From Pseudomonadota bacterium (lineage in GTDB: Bacteria; Pseudomonadota; Alphaproteobacteria; Rhizobiales; Beijerinckiaceae), in NCBI GenBank assembly GCA_021813805.1, contig JAKAJL010000017.1, positions 1 to 64,000 of the forward strand: a stretch of 64,000 nucleotides of DNA, given 5' to 3'. The position numbers and the translations under genes were made by a program. The notes below the pieces were generated by a model. The model ran no database searches and was not told where the DNA came from. It saw only the letters and a list, made by a program, of their open reading frames with translations. Within the stretch, counting starts at the first letter, position 1, and each line of letters begins with the position of its first letter. Positions 37,654 to 46,946 of this stretch are shown one piece after another.

Positions 37654-39061
37654 GTTTGCCGGTCGCGGCGCGAGCGCGGGCGCGGATGAAGCGGGCGACG
37701 GCTTGCGCGTCGTTGGGCAGCACGTCGAAACGCTCCGGGCGTTCGAACAGATCGGCGAGATGGGCCGGCAATTGCGCCAAAACGCCGGTCGCCAAGCGAA
37801 CGGCGTCGGGGAATTTGGCGGCATGGGCGGTGCCGAGCGCCACCATCGGTGTTGCCGGATCGCGGGCCAAAAACTGCCTCGCCACCTGGACCGCGACCGC
37901 TGTATGCGGGTCGAGGAGAACCTCGCATTCGCGCCAGGTCCGCGCGATTTCGGCGGAAGTTTCAGTCTCGCTCGTGCTGCCGGCGCCGAATTCGGCGCGA
38001 ATTCTTGCGAGCGCCGCAGGCGGAATCTCAAAAGCGCCTGACTGGTCGAGGCTCGCCATCAGTCCACGCAAAACCGCGGGATCGCGACCGACCGCGTCGA
38101 ACAGCAGGCGTTCGAAATTGGAGGAAACCTGAATATCCATCGACGGAGACTGAGTTGCATGGACGTCGCGCACCTCGTAACGGCCGGAGTCCAGGGCGCG
38201 GGCGAGAATGTCGTTCGAATTGGTGGCGACGATCAGCTTCTCGACTGGAAGGCCCATCTGTTTGGCCATATGGCCGGCGAGAATATCGCCGAAATTCCCG
38301 GTCGGCACGGTGAAAGAAATTTTTCGCAGCGGCCCGCCCAGAACGGCGGCGGAAGTGAAATAGTAAACCATCTGCGCAACGACGCGGGCGAAATTGATTG
38401 AATTCACGCCAGAAAGGCCGAGTCCCTCGCGTAGCGCTTTGTCACGGAAAAAGCCCTTCAACATGCTCTGCGCGTCGTCGAAGGTTCCTTCGAGCGCGAT
38501 GACATGGATATTATCAGTCCCGACCGTGGTCATCTGGCGGCGCTGCACGTCGGAAACGCGGCCATGGGGATATAGGATGAAGACATCGACCTGATCGAGC
38601 CCGCGAAACGCCTCGATCGCGGCTGCGCCGGTGTCGCCAGAGGTCGCGCCGATAATGGTGGCGCGTTGTCCGCGCGCCTTCAGCGCGTGGTCCATCAACC
38701 GGCCGAGGAGCTGCATCGCCACGTCCTTGAAGGCGAGCGTTGGCCCGTGGAACAGCTCCAGTACAAACAGATTGACATCGATCTGCGTCAACGGCGTTAC
38801 CGCCTTGTGCCGGAATCCCTTATAGGCGGCCTCCAGCATGGCGTGAAAATCGGGCGCCGCCAGTGCGCCTTCGAGGAAGGGTGAAATGACCGCCTCGGCG
38901 ACGTCGACATAAGGTTTGCCGGCGAAGCCGCGCAATTCGTCAAGCGAAAGGCGTGGCATGACCTCCGGCACATAGAGGCCGCCATCGGGGGCGAGACCCG
39001 CGAGCAGGGCCTCGGTGAATGAGATTTTGGGCGCTTCGCCGCGCGTCGATATATAGGCCAC
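37643..39061 (-). CDS. thrC: Threonine synthase
   Basis: 472 residues from GTG 39061. It converts O-phosphohomoserine to threonine with PLP. The sequence is the long, fungal/proteobacterial class II type: GLAPDGGLYVPE near the start, FHGPTLAFKDVAMQ with PLP lysine Lys112, IGATSGDTGAAAIEAFRG (phosphate-binding loop), LYPHGRVSDVQRRQM, and FTVPTGNFGDILAG. The frame could begin at 39115, but homology starts at AYISTRG and GGAAAG stands six to seven bases before the GTG. It overlaps the M16 peptidase downstream and is 29 bases from purK upstream, so purE-purK-thrC-M16 could be co-transcribed. Confidence 0.95.
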   Translation of the reverse strand: MAYISTRGEAPKISFTEALLAGLAPDGGLYVPEVMPRLSLDELRGFAGKPYVDVAEAVISPFLEGALAAPDFHAMLEAAYKGFRHKAVTPLTQIDVNLFVLELFHGPTLAFKDVAMQLLGRLMDHALKARGQRATIIGATSGDTGAAAIEAFRGLDQVDVFILYPHGRVSDVQRRQMTTVGTDNIHVIALEGTFDDAQSMLKGFFRDKALREGLGLSGVNSINFARVVAQMVYYFTSAAVLGGPLRKISFTVPTGNFGDILAGHMAKQMGLPVEKLIVATNSNDILARALDSGRYEVRDVHATQSPSMDIQVSSNFERLLFDAVGRDPAVLRGLMASLDQSGAFEIPPAALARIRAEFGAGSTSETETSAEIARTWRECEVLLDPHTAVAVQVARQFLARDPATPMVALGTAHAAKFPDAVRLATGVLAQLPAHLADLFERPERFDVLPNDAQAVARFIRARARAATGKHGG

Positions 39062-39089
39062 TTGAGCTTTCCGATGAATTTCGGGCCTT

Positions 39090-40202
39090 TTAGCGCGCCA
39101 TTTCGTCCCCGTCACGCTCGGCGGACTTCAAAATTGTGACATGGCCCATCTTGCGGCCTGGGCGCGCTTCGGATTTGCCATAGACATGCAGGCAGGCGCC
39201 TGGGACACCCAGATATTCGCGCCAGCGGAAAATGTCGTCGCCAATCAGATTGATCATCTCGGCCGGGCCATGGGCGCGGGCGACGCCGAGCGGAAAGCCG
39301 CAGATGGCGCGCACATGCTGCTCGAACTGCGACGTTGCTGCGCCGTCGAGCGTCCAATGGCCGGAATTATGCACACGAGGCGCGATTTCATTGACCAGCA
39401 GTCGTTTGCCGGAGGGCGTGGAGACCAGGAACATTTCCACAGCCAGGACCCCAACATAATCCAGCGCTTCGGCGATCCGCATCGCCTCATCGCGGGCGCG
39501 GGAGCGCAGATCATCGCCGATCGGAGCCGGAATTTCAGTCTTTGCCAGAATATGATGCTCGTGGGTGTTGAGGCCCACGTCCCAGGCGACGAAATCGCCA
39601 TCGAGACCGCGCGCAGCCACCACCGAGACCTCGCAGACGAAGGGCACGAATCCTTCGAGGATGCACGGCTGGCCCCCAAGCGAACGGTAGGCGACGGCGA
39701 GGTCGGAGCCTTCGCGGATCAGAGTCTGGCCCTTGCCGTCATAGCCGAAACGCCGGGTTTTGAGGATCGAAGGTCGTCCGATCTGGGCTACGGCGCGAGC
39801 GAGCGCTCCGGCGTCGTCAACCTGGGCGAAGGCCGCGACCTCAATTCCCAGGCTGGAGACGAAATTTTTCTCGACCAGCCGGTCCTGGGTCAGCGCCAGC
39901 ACGGCGGGCGACGGCCGCACAGGCTTGATCGCGTTGAGAAATTCAGCAGATTTGGCGGGGATGTTCTCGAATTCGTAAGTGATGACGTCGACCGCCGCAG
40001 CGAAGCCGGAAAGCGCCAGTTCGTCGTCATAGGGCGCGATCGTGGAGGCGGCGGCGATCTCGATCGCGGGGTCATCTTTTCGATCGGTATAAATGTGGCA
40101 GGGCAAACCGAGGCGCGCCGCCGCGAGCGCCAGCATGCGGCCAAGCTGTCCACCGCCGACGATTCCGATCCGCGCGCCTGGCGCCAGTTTCTTCTCAGTC
40201 AT
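39090..40202 (-). CDS. purK: N5-carboxyaminoimidazole ribonucleotide synthetase
   Basis: 370 residues. PurK is an ATP-grasp enzyme that carboxylates AIR with bicarbonate in purine synthesis, feeding PurE. Seen: the N-terminal Rossmann-like part ([17 protein letters not shown] at 12-28), [24 protein letters not shown] (ATP-grasp lysine region), [15 protein letters not shown], and the metal-binding [20 protein letters not shown]-type segment ([15 protein letters not shown]). The ATG at 40202 overlaps the purE stop by eight bases (ATGACTGA), so the two are coupled. Confidence 0.96.
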   Translation of the reverse strand: MTEKKLAPGARIGIVGGGQLGRMLALAAARLGLPCHIYTDRKDDPAIEIAAASTIAPYDDELALSGFAAAVDVITYEFENIPAKSAEFLNAIKPVRPSPAVLALTQDRLVEKNFVSSLGIEVAAFAQVDDAGALARAVAQIGRPSILKTRRFGYDGKGQTLIREGSDLAVAYRSLGGQPCILEGFVPFVCEVSVVAARGLDGDFVAWDVGLNTHEHHILAKTEIPAPIGDDLRSRARDEAMRIAEALDYVGVLAVEMFLVSTPSGKRLLVNEIAPRVHNSGHWTLDGAATSQFEQHVRAICGFPLGVARAHGPAEMINLIGDDIFRWREYLGVPGACLHVYGKSEARPGRKMGHVTILKSAERDGDEMAR

Positions 40203-40692
40203 GACTGTCCGGTCGCTCTGCGACCCCCGCCGTTTGTTGCGCGCGCCAGGCGTCGAGTCTCGCCGCGACCTTGTCGTCGCTGAGGGCGAGAATGGACGCG
40301 GCGAGCAAAGCCGCGTTGATTGCCCCGGCCTTGCCGATCGCCAAAGTCCCGACGGGCACGCCGCCAGGCATCTGCACGATGGAGTAGAGCGAATCGACGC
40401 CGGACAAAGCCTTGGACTCGACAGGCACGCCCAAGACAGGAAGAGGAGTCATGGCCGCGGTCATGCCCGGCAAATGGGCGGCTCCGCCGGCGCCGGCAAT
40501 GATGACCTTGAACCCCGCCTCGCGCGCGCCTTTGGCGAACTCGACCAGCCGATCCGGCGTGCGATGAGCCGAGACGATCCGCGCATCCGCCGCAACGCCA
40601 AGCGTCTCAAGCGTATCCTTGGCGTGGCGCATGGTCGCCCAATCGGATTGGCTGCCCATGATGATCGCGACGGGGGAATAAGTCTTCGGCAC
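40195..40692 (-). CDS. purE: 5-(carboxyamino)imidazole ribonucleotide mutase
   Basis: 165 residues, class I PurE. It moves the carboxyl group on N5-CAIR to give CAIR, the step after PurK. Signatures: [12 protein letters not shown] near the start, [40 protein letters not shown] in pieces ([22 protein letters not shown]) and [21 protein letters not shown] (as [12 protein letters not shown]). First gene of the purE-purK unit. Upstream 40693-40808 contains only the 3' flank of the YdcH gene. Confidence 0.97.
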   Translation of the reverse strand: MPKTYSPVAIIMGSQSDWATMRHAKDTLETLGVAADARIVSAHRTPDRLVEFAKGAREAGFKVIIAGAGGAAHLPGMTAAMTPLPVLGVPVESKALSGVDSLYSIVQMPGGVPVGTLAIGKAGAINAALLAASILALSDDKVAARLDAWRAQQTAGVAERPDSHD

Positions 40693-40808
40693 GTTTCGGT
40701 CTCGCGGCTTCGGGAAGGCGACGGTCTAGAGCGCCGCGTCGGAAAGGGAAAGCGCGATTTTGGCGAAAATCGTGCTTTTCGCTATAATCGCGGGCGGTTG
40801 TGAGGGCT

Positions 40809-41027
40809 TCAGGCGATGATGTCCGGGGTAAGGGCGTCTTCGAGAAAGGTGATCCGATCGCGCAGCATCAGCTTGCGTTTCTTGAGACGTTGCAACTGGA
40901 GGCGGTCGTCGGCTCCAACCGACGTCAATGCGTCGATGGCGGCGTCCAGATCGCGGTGCTCCTGGCGCAAGCGTTCGACTTCGATGGCGAATTCGGCCCG
41001 TTCTTCCTGGCTAAGTTCTTTGGACAT
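40809..41027 (-). CDS. YdcH family (DUF465) small protein
   Basis: 72 residues, acidic/basic and predicted helical throughout. The family block is seen as LRQEHRDLDAAIDAL and LQRLKKRKLMLRDRITFLED, giving two helices that probably form a coiled-coil hairpin. Function is unknown. The start at ATG 41027 is followed by MSKELSQEERAEF. In Hyphomicrobiales one copy commonly sits beside purE, as here; a second, shorter copy lies divergently at 41300. Confidence 0.88.
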   Translation of the reverse strand: MSKELSQEERAEFAIEVERLRQEHRDLDAAIDALTSVGADDRLQLQRLKKRKLMLRDRITFLEDALTPDIIA

Positions 41028-41299
41028 CGAAAACCGCTGGGCAGTTTCTTGGGCGCTTTCGCGCCGCGCGCCGGATTATGTCCGCGACGCGCTGAGAGAG
41101 CAAGGCCAAGATGGCGTCGCCAAACCGTCAACGCCGTTCCGCCGCGCATATGGCGATTACGAGAGCCGCGTTCCATGATTTGCTCAGGCGCTTGCTGGAA
41201 TGGCGTCTCGCTAACCGGGGAGCGATAAAAATTTTCCCTCTTGCGCGCTGACCGCTTCGTGTCACAATCCTGTCGTTCAAGCATCGATAGGAGTTGCGC

Positions 41300-41488
41300 A
41301 TGTCCTTGCAAAGCCATCTCGCCGAACTCGAACGCCGCCATATGGCGCTGGAAAGGGAGATCGAGAAGGAAGAGCTCCATCCTTCTGTTGACGAGCTCAA
41401 AGTGCATGAACTTAAGCGACGCAAATTGGTGTTGAAGGACGAAATTGCGAAACTTCGGCACACGGCCGAAAAGGAAATGGTTCATTAG
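41300..41488 (+). CDS. YdcH family (DUF465) small protein, second copy
   Basis: 62 residues: MSLQSHLAELERRHMALE, then a basic helix with ELKRRKLVLKDEIAKL. It is the paralogue of the gene at 40809, sharing the KRRKLxLKDxI core. The ATG at 41300 has AGGAG six bases upstream; a TTG at 41294 is in frame but lies inside the ribosome-binding region spacing. The two copies are divergent with about 270 bases between. A long hairpin at 41571 follows the gene. Function unknown. Confidence 0.88.
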   Translation: MSLQSHLAELERRHMALEREIEKEELHPSVDELKVHELKRRKLVLKDEIAKLRHTAEKEMVH

Positions 41489-41570
41489 ATCCATTTCATG
41501 GATTGCAGGAAGACCCGGGCCGAAATGTCTGGCGGGCTCCTGATGAACCCCATCCTGTTCGGGCGGTATC

Positions 41571-41613
41571 AAACGATTGGAGGCTTCGGTCTGACCGGAG
41601 CCTCCAATCGTTT
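41571..41613. terminator. Long hairpin, probable two-way terminator between ydcH and clpB
   Basis: AAACGATTGGAGGCT (41571-41585) is repeated inverted as AGCCTCCAATCGTTT (41599-41613), a perfect 15-base pair stem. The 13-base loop can pair further (CGGT with ACCG after one T-G wobble), giving about 20 pairs around a CTG loop. It sits between the convergent ends of ydcH (41488) and clpB (41685). Only three T follow in each direction, so termination efficiency is uncertain. Confidence 0.65.
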
Positions 41614-41684
41614 CACATACCCCGTGACGCCAGGAGATTGTCCGCAACCGGAGGGCGACCCGGCCGCCCTCCCGGATAGCCAGA

Positions 41685-44312
41685 TCAGTTGAGACGGCCT
41701 GGACCCATCTCCCCCACATGCCCATCTCTTGAGACCGGCCTGCCGTCGAGAGTCAGTTCGCCGCCGCTCGTGGAGATTTCGACGGTCTGGCCCTCCCCGA
41801 TTTCGCCTGACAGCATCAATTCGGCCAATGGGTCCTGAACATTCTTCTGGATCACGCGCTTGAGCGGACGCGCGCCATAGGCGGGGTCGTACCCCTTGTT
41901 GGCGAGCCAGTCGCGACCGGCCTCGCTCAAATCCAGCGTGATCTTGCGGTCCTCCAGGAGATGGGCCAGCCGACGGAACTGAATGTCGACGATTGCGCCC
42001 ATGTCCTGCCGTCGCAGCCGATGGAATAGGATGATCTCGTCGATCCGGTTCAGGAACTCGGGCCTGAAATGGCTACGCACGACCGCCATGACCTCGTCAT
42101 GAACGGCGGCCGAATCCTCGCCCTCCTTCTGCATGACCAAAAATTCCGCCCCGAGATTGGAAGTCATGATGATCACGACATTGCGGAAATCGACCGTGCG
42201 ACCCTGTCCATCGGTCAGCCGCCCATCGTCCAGAACCTGGAGCAGGACGTTGAACACGTCGGGATGCGCCTTCTCGATTTCATCGAACAAAACCACCTGA
42301 TAGGGCCGGCGCCGGACCGCTTCGGTGAGCGCGCCGCCTTCCTCATAGCCGACATAGCCGGGGGGCGCGCCAATCAGGCGCGCCACCGAGTGCTTCTCCA
42401 TATATTCCGACATATCGATGCGGATCAGCGCCGATTCGTCGTCGAACAGGAATGCCGCCAGAGCCTTGGTCAATTCGGTCTTGCCGACGCCGGTGGGGCC
42501 CAGGAACATGAATGAGCCGATCGGCCGGTTAGGGTCTTGCAAACCGGCGCGGGCGCGGCGCACGGCGGTCGAAACCGCGGCGACCGCCTCGCGCTGGCCG
42601 ACGACGCGGCGCGCCAACTCCTCTTCCATTTTGAGCAGCTTGGCGCGCTCGCCTTCGAGCATCTTGTCCACAGGCACGCCGGTCCAGCGCGAGACCACCT
42701 GGGCGATATGGTCGGGCGTCACCGCTTCCTCGACCAGCACTTCGCCGGCTTTGGCCTCGGTGTCGGCCAGTTTGCTTTCGAGTTCCGGGATCACGCCATA
42801 GGTGAGCCGACCGGCTTCGGCGTAGTCCCCCTTCCTTTGCGCGATCAGAAGATCGTTGCGCGCCGCTTCAAGCTGTTCTTTCAGCTTTTGCGCCACGCCG
42901 AGCTTGTCCTTTTCCGCCCTCCAGCGCGCCGTGAGTTCGGTCGATTTCTCGGTCAATTCTGCCAGTTCGCCCTCAAGCCGTTTCAGCCTGTCCTTCGAGG
43001 CCTGATCGGACTCTTTCTTGAGGGCTTCCTGTTCGATCTTGAGCTGGACAATGCGGCGGTCGAATTCGTCGAGCTCCTCGGGCTTGGAATCGACCTGCAT
43101 GCGCAGCCGCGACGCAGCTTCGTCGACCAGGTCGATCGCCTTGTCGGGCAAAAAGCGGTCGGAAATATAACGGTTCGACAGAGTCGCGGCGGCGACGAGC
43201 GCTGAATCGGCTACCCTTACGCCATGGTGCAGTTCGTATTTTTCCTTGAGGCCGCGCAGGATCGAGATCGTGTCCTCGACTGTCGGCTCGCTGACGAAAA
43301 CCGGTTGGAAGCGCCGCGCCAGGGCGGCGTCCTTCTCGACATGCTTGCGATATTCGTCGAGCGTGGTCGCGCCGACGCAATGCAGTTCGCCCCGGGCCAG
43401 CGCCGGTTTGAGAAGATTCGACGCGTCCATAGCGCCATCGGCCTTGCCGGCCCCGACCAGGGTATGCATCTCGTCGATGAACAGGATGACGCCGCCGGCG
43501 GCCGCCGTGACTTCGTTGAGCACGGCCTTCAGGCGCTCCTCGAACTCCCCGCGATATTTCGCGCCGGCGATCAACGCGCCCATGTCGAGGGCGAGCAGGC
43601 GCTTGTCGCGCAGGCTTTCCGGCACGTCGCCATTGACGATACGTAAGGCCAAGCCTTCCACGATCGCCGTCTTGCCGACGCCGGGTTCGCCGATCAGCAC
43701 CGGATTGTTCTTGGTGCGCCGCGACAGCACCTGGATCGTCCGCCGAATCTCTTCGTCGCGGCCGATGACCGGATCGAGCTTTCCTTCGCGCGCGGCTTCG
43801 GTCAGGTCGCGCGCATATTTCTTCAGCGCGTCATAGGCGTTCTCGGCGGAAGCCGAATCGGCGGTGCGCCCCTTGCGCAGCTCCTCGATGGCGCGGTTCA
43901 GCCCCTGCGCCGTCACGCCGGCGGCGGCCAGAATCTTGCCGGCGTCGCTGCCCGCATCCATCGCCAGGGCAAGCAGTAGGCGCTCGACCGTGACGAAGGA
44001 ATCGCCGGCCTTCTGCGCGATTTTCTCGGCAGTGTCGAACAGCCGCGCAGTTGCGGGGGCCATGTAAAGCTGGCCTGCGCCAGCGCCTTCTACGCGCGGC
44101 AATTTCGCCAGCGCGAGCTCGCATTCGCGCAGGGCGTCGCGGGAGCGTCCGCCGCTCTTGTCGATGAGACCCGCGGAAAGGCCCTGTTCGTCATCGAGCA
44201 GAACCTTGAGGACATGAAGCGGGGTGAATTGCTGGTGGCCCTCGCGCAAGGCGAGAGACTGAGCCGATTGAACGAAGCCTTTCGCGCGCTCGGTCAGTTT
44301 TTCGATATTCAT
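41685..44312 (-). CDS. clpB: ATP-dependent disaggregase ClpB
   Basis: 875 residues, standard length. ClpB is a hexameric AAA+ chaperone that works with DnaK to rescue aggregated proteins. Order: N-domain ([11 protein letters not shown]; 1-150), AAA1 with Walker A GEPGVGKT at 208-215 and Walker [11 protein letters not shown], the ClpB-specific coiled-coil middle domain (about 400-530), AAA2 with GPTGVGKT near 606 and [16 protein letters not shown], and a C-terminal D2 small domain ([14 protein letters not shown]). The longest frame starts at 44366; GAGGAGG directly before ATGAAA places the start at ATG 44312 with six-base spacing. Heat-shock control is usual for this gene, but I could not identify a convincing RpoH promoter upstream. 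Confidence 0.97.
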   Translation of the reverse strand: MNIEKLTERAKGFVQSAQSLALREGHQQFTPLHVLKVLLDDEQGLSAGLIDKSGGRSRDALRECELALAKLPRVEGAGAGQLYMAPATARLFDTAEKIAQKAGDSFVTVERLLLALAMDAGSDAGKILAAAGVTAQGLNRAIEELRKGRTADSASAENAYDALKKYARDLTEAAREGKLDPVIGRDEEIRRTIQVLSRRTKNNPVLIGEPGVGKTAIVEGLALRIVNGDVPESLRDKRLLALDMGALIAGAKYRGEFEERLKAVLNEVTAAAGGVILFIDEMHTLVGAGKADGAMDASNLLKPALARGELHCVGATTLDEYRKHVEKDAALARRFQPVFVSEPTVEDTISILRGLKEKYELHHGVRVADSALVAAATLSNRYISDRFLPDKAIDLVDEAASRLRMQVDSKPEELDEFDRRIVQLKIEQEALKKESDQASKDRLKRLEGELAELTEKSTELTARWRAEKDKLGVAQKLKEQLEAARNDLLIAQRKGDYAEAGRLTYGVIPELESKLADTEAKAGEVLVEEAVTPDHIAQVVSRWTGVPVDKMLEGERAKLLKMEEELARRVVGQREAVAAVSTAVRRARAGLQDPNRPIGSFMFLGPTGVGKTELTKALAAFLFDDESALIRIDMSEYMEKHSVARLIGAPPGYVGYEEGGALTEAVRRRPYQVVLFDEIEKAHPDVFNVLLQVLDDGRLTDGQGRTVDFRNVVIIMTSNLGAEFLVMQKEGEDSAAVHDEVMAVVRSHFRPEFLNRIDEIILFHRLRRQDMGAIVDIQFRRLAHLLEDRKITLDLSEAGRDWLANKGYDPAYGARPLKRVIQKNVQDPLAELMLSGEIGEGQTVEISTSGGELTLDGRPVSRDGHVGEMGPGRLN

Positions 44313-44471
44313 TTTCATCCTCCTCAGCCCACGATTATCTCCCAATCGGCGAGATAGTCGCGTCAATTCCGGCCCCGAAAGGCGGCCTGAACCAGATATG
44401 GGAAGAGAGGCCCGATTTAAAAGGCCAAGATGAAGCGGATCATGTTCGAAGCGGACCGTGAAGGTTGGACA

Positions 44472-44499
44472 AAGAAAACGGCGGCCTTTGCGACCGCCG
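44472..44499 (-). terminator. Rho-independent terminator of the DUF4167 gene
   Basis: On the minus strand CGGCGG pairs with CCGCCG around a nine-base loop (plus-strand arms 44479-44484 and 44494-44499), followed by TTTTCTTT. It lies 20 bases after the stop at 44520 and separates that gene from clpB. Confidence 0.75.
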
Positions 44500-44519
44500 C
44501 TCTCGTCAGTTCGATCGGT

Positions 44520-45437
44520 CTATTCCGCCGAATTGGTCTCGGCGACGGTGGCGCCGTCGGCGTCGTTTCCGCCGCTCTCTGTCCGGGGACGCCGGCGGCG
44601 GCGCGGGCGCAGATGGAACCGGGTCTCCGATTCGCCCTCGTTCGGCCCACCCGGAAATTCGGTCGGCGGCGCGGCCATGAAAGGTTGCTCCGTCGAACCG
44701 GCGTCGCCGGCGACTGCTTCCGGCGTCGCAAAGGGCGGGGCCGGCGAACGCGTCGGCGAAGTGATGAAGGCCGGGAGTCCTGGATTGATCGGCTCGAAAT
44801 CGACGCGCGGCTGTTCCTGTGAAGCCGCGCTGGGCGGCGCCATACGCGGTGGCTGGTCGCGGAAACGCTGACGGCCATGATCCGATTGGCGCTCGCTCTG
44901 CTGACCGAACCTGCGTTCGCCGCGGCCGGAACGGTCGTGGTGGCGCTCCTGATTGCGATCCTGCCCGCGCTCCTGGGCTTCGGATGCGAAAGCGGGGCGA
45001 TCGAAAAAGGGCTGCGGCTGCGCTCCAAAGCCTCCGGCCGGAACATTCGGCTGAGGGTTGTTCAAAGCCGCAGGTTGCTGGGACCGCTCGAAGGGGGAAG
45101 CGAATCGATCCGGCAAAGCGATGAAATCATCGTCCTCATCCGTCTCGTCGAATTCTTCTGCGCTGCGGCCATAACCCATCTGGGCTTGCTGCTGCGCGGT
45201 TTGAGCCGCGGCAATGATGCGGAAATAATGTTCCGCGTGCTGAAGATAATTCTCGGCGACAATCGAGTCGCCGGAAGACTGCGCGTCGCGCGCCAATTGA
45301 AGATATTTTTCGGCGATATGTTGCGCTGTGCCACGAATCTTGACATCAGGTCCATTGGACTCGTAAGCCCGCGTCAACGGATTGGGCCCCTTACGATTAT
45401 TCCGACCACGCATACGCTTGTTCTGACCAGGTCTCAT
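44520..45437 (-). CDS. DUF4167 domain-containing protein
   Basis: 305 residues. The DUF4167 domain covers the first ~80 residues: MRPGQNKRMRGRNNRK, PLTRAYESNGPDVKIRGTA, and QHAEHYFRIIAAAQ. The basic RGRNNRK start suggests nucleic-acid binding, which is not demonstrated. The remaining ~220 residues are low complexity: Q- and P-rich, then a charged R/H/D/E stretch (about 140-190), ending in a basic RPRRRRRP cluster. No function is established. The start is ATG 45437 with AGGAAA upstream; the frame extends to 45497 without support. The neighbourhood prmC-DUF4167-clpB is conserved in Hyphomicrobiales. Confidence 0.85.
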   Translation of the reverse strand: MRPGQNKRMRGRNNRKGPNPLTRAYESNGPDVKIRGTAQHIAEKYLQLARDAQSSGDSIVAENYLQHAEHYFRIIAAAQTAQQQAQMGYGRSAEEFDETDEDDDFIALPDRFASPFERSQQPAALNNPQPNVPAGGFGAQPQPFFDRPAFASEAQERGQDRNQERHHDRSGRGERRFGQQSERQSDHGRQRFRDQPPRMAPPSAASQEQPRVDFEPINPGLPAFITSPTRSPAPPFATPEAVAGDAGSTEQPFMAAPPTEFPGGPNEGESETRFHLRPRRRRRPRTESGGNDADGATVAETNSAE

Positions 45438-45953
45438 AGATGTTTCCTGAATTTTCGCCACCAGGGCGAGAAAGTCACGCCAAAGCGCATTCGCCAATCC
45501 ATTAGGCGAGCGCGCTCCGTTTTACATTGTCTTGACGCATATCCCGATCCGAAAAGTCCGCTGACCTTTCGGGAATATGCTTCAACGCTTCTTCGCAGGC
45601 CGCTCCGGCCAGCCATGACGGCGGGGGAGTTGCGGCGGCTTTGCCACGTCGGGCATGTCTGCGAATTTCCGCAAACTTGCTTTTAGTCTGTCAGATCCGT
45701 TCAGGGAGTCGGCGACCGAGCAACATTGCTCTCTTCGAGGCTCATAAACAGGAAAGCTGTTGGCGCGACTTTCAAATCCCGCTTTGCGGGGCCAGCCAAA
45801 AACTCATCCGAGCCATAACGTCGATTAAGGCAACGAAGCTTTTCTGCTGAAGACTTTAGACTTTTTTTCCCCCCGCGCCAAGCCCAAACTTTTACAGCCC
45901 ATACTATTCAGGCCAGATTTTTCGATCGCCGAAAAATTCGGGCTCAGACCAAT
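45438..45953. other. Intergenic region with an AT-rich hairpin after prmC
   Basis: About 515 bases between the prmC stop and the DUF4167 start, both leftward. An inverted repeat ATTTTTCG (45917-45924) / CGAAAAAT (45930-45937) lies 17 bases past the prmC stop and could end the htpG-prmC transcript; no T-run follows. The rest presumably holds the DUF4167 promoter. Short open frames here have no support. Confidence 0.4.
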
Positions 45954-46946
45954 TCAACGATTCCGAACCTCAGCGATTCGATCACGCCCGCCGCGGTCCT
46001 TGAAGATGCGAATATTGCGGTAACCTGCTTCCGCGAACACCTGTCCGACCGCTTGCGCCTGCCGCCAGCCAATTTCGAAAAAAGCTCCGCCCCCGGGCTT
46101 GAGCAGGCGGGCGATGTCCCTGGCCAATCGCCTATAACAATCCAGACCATCCTCCCCGGCGAAAAGCGCCAGCGGAGGATCGTACCGGGTGACTTCCGGT
46201 TCAAGCGCCGCAGCTTCCTGCAGGCCGATATAGGGTGGATTGGAGACGACAAGGTCGAAGCTCGCGCCAATCGCGTCCGCCCAATCGCCGCAAATGATCG
46301 AGGAGCGGCCGGCGAGGCCGCATGTTTCGAGATTGTTTCGCGCGACGATGCATGCGGCTGGCGACAGATCTACGCCAAGCCCGCACGCGTCGGGCGCGGA
46401 TCGCAGAAGCGCGCAGAGAATCGCGCCCGAGCCAGTTCCAAGATCCAGGATGCGCGGGCGCGAAACCTGCGTCTCGCGCAGAAAGGTCAGCGCCGCATCG
46501 ACGAGATTTTCCGTGTCCGCCCTTGGGTCGAGCACGTCCGGCGTCACCGCCAGTTCGAGGCCGTAAAACCCGCTGCGGCCGAGAATCCGCGATACGGGCT
46601 CGTCCCGCAGGCGCCGCTCCAGAACCTCCTGCAACCGCGCCGCGTTTTTTTCGCCCAACGGTTCCTCAGCGCGCGTCAGGAGGTCGAGCGAACTCATACC
46701 GGTCGCGCCTTCGATGAGAAAACGTGCATCCAGCGCGGCGGGCTCCTTCCCCGCCTCTGCGAGAAGCCGCGCAAGCAGAAGTCGGGCTTGCGCGAGCGTG
46801 AGATTGGCCCGGACGAGCGAAGTCGGGTCCGCGATGGTCAGGCTCCCAAAGCCTTGCCCAGAACCCGCGTCAGACGCGCGGCGAAAGCCGGGGCGTCTTT
46901 GGGCAGGTGGCCGTCCAGCAGAAGCGCCTCGTCGAAAATCAGCCAC
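45954..46946 (-). CDS. prmC: Release factor glutamine methyltransferase PrmC
   Basis: 330 residues as drawn. PrmC (HemK) methylates the Gln of the GGQ loop in RF1 and RF2 with SAM. Present: the helical N-domain (AQARLLLARLLAEAGKEPAALDARF in part, as LAEAGKEPAALDARFL), RILDLGTGSGAILCAL (SAM motif I) and the catalytic NPPY in VVSNPPYIGL at about 236. Similarity begins only at about residue 36 (46841), near the htpG stop. No ATG, GTG or TTG exists there in frame; the nearest is GTG 46946, overlapping htpG by 109 bases. A CTG at about 46841 would match the expected N-terminus. prfA, its usual neighbour, is not here. Confidence 0.88.
   Translation of the reverse strand: MADFRRGASAGRPPAQRRPGFRRASDAGSGQGFGSLTIADPTSLVRANLTLAQARLLLARLLAEAGKEPAALDARFLIEGATGMSSLDLLTRAEEPLGEKNAARLQEVLERRLRDEPVSRILGRSGFYGLELAVTPDVLDPRADTENLVDAALTFLRETQVSRPRILDLGTGSGAILCALLRSAPDACGLGVDLSPAACIVARNNLETCGLAGRSSIICGDWADAIGASFDLVVSNPPYIGLQEAAALEPEVTRYDPPLALFAGEDGLDCYRRLARDIARLLKPGGGAFFEIGWRQAQAVGQVFAEAGYRNIRIFKDRGGRDRIAEVRNR

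Noticed and set aside
36577-37689. 370-residue rightward frame opposite the M16 peptidase
   Set aside because: High-GC antisense shadow of a gene with a clear zinc motif and strong family match.
39141-40283. 380-residue rightward frame opposite purK
   Set aside because: Antisense shadow; purK has all ATP-grasp motifs.
44313-44420. RpoH promoter upstream of clpB
   Set aside because: A CTTG and a CCCATAT are present but about 23 bases apart, outside sigma-32 spacing.
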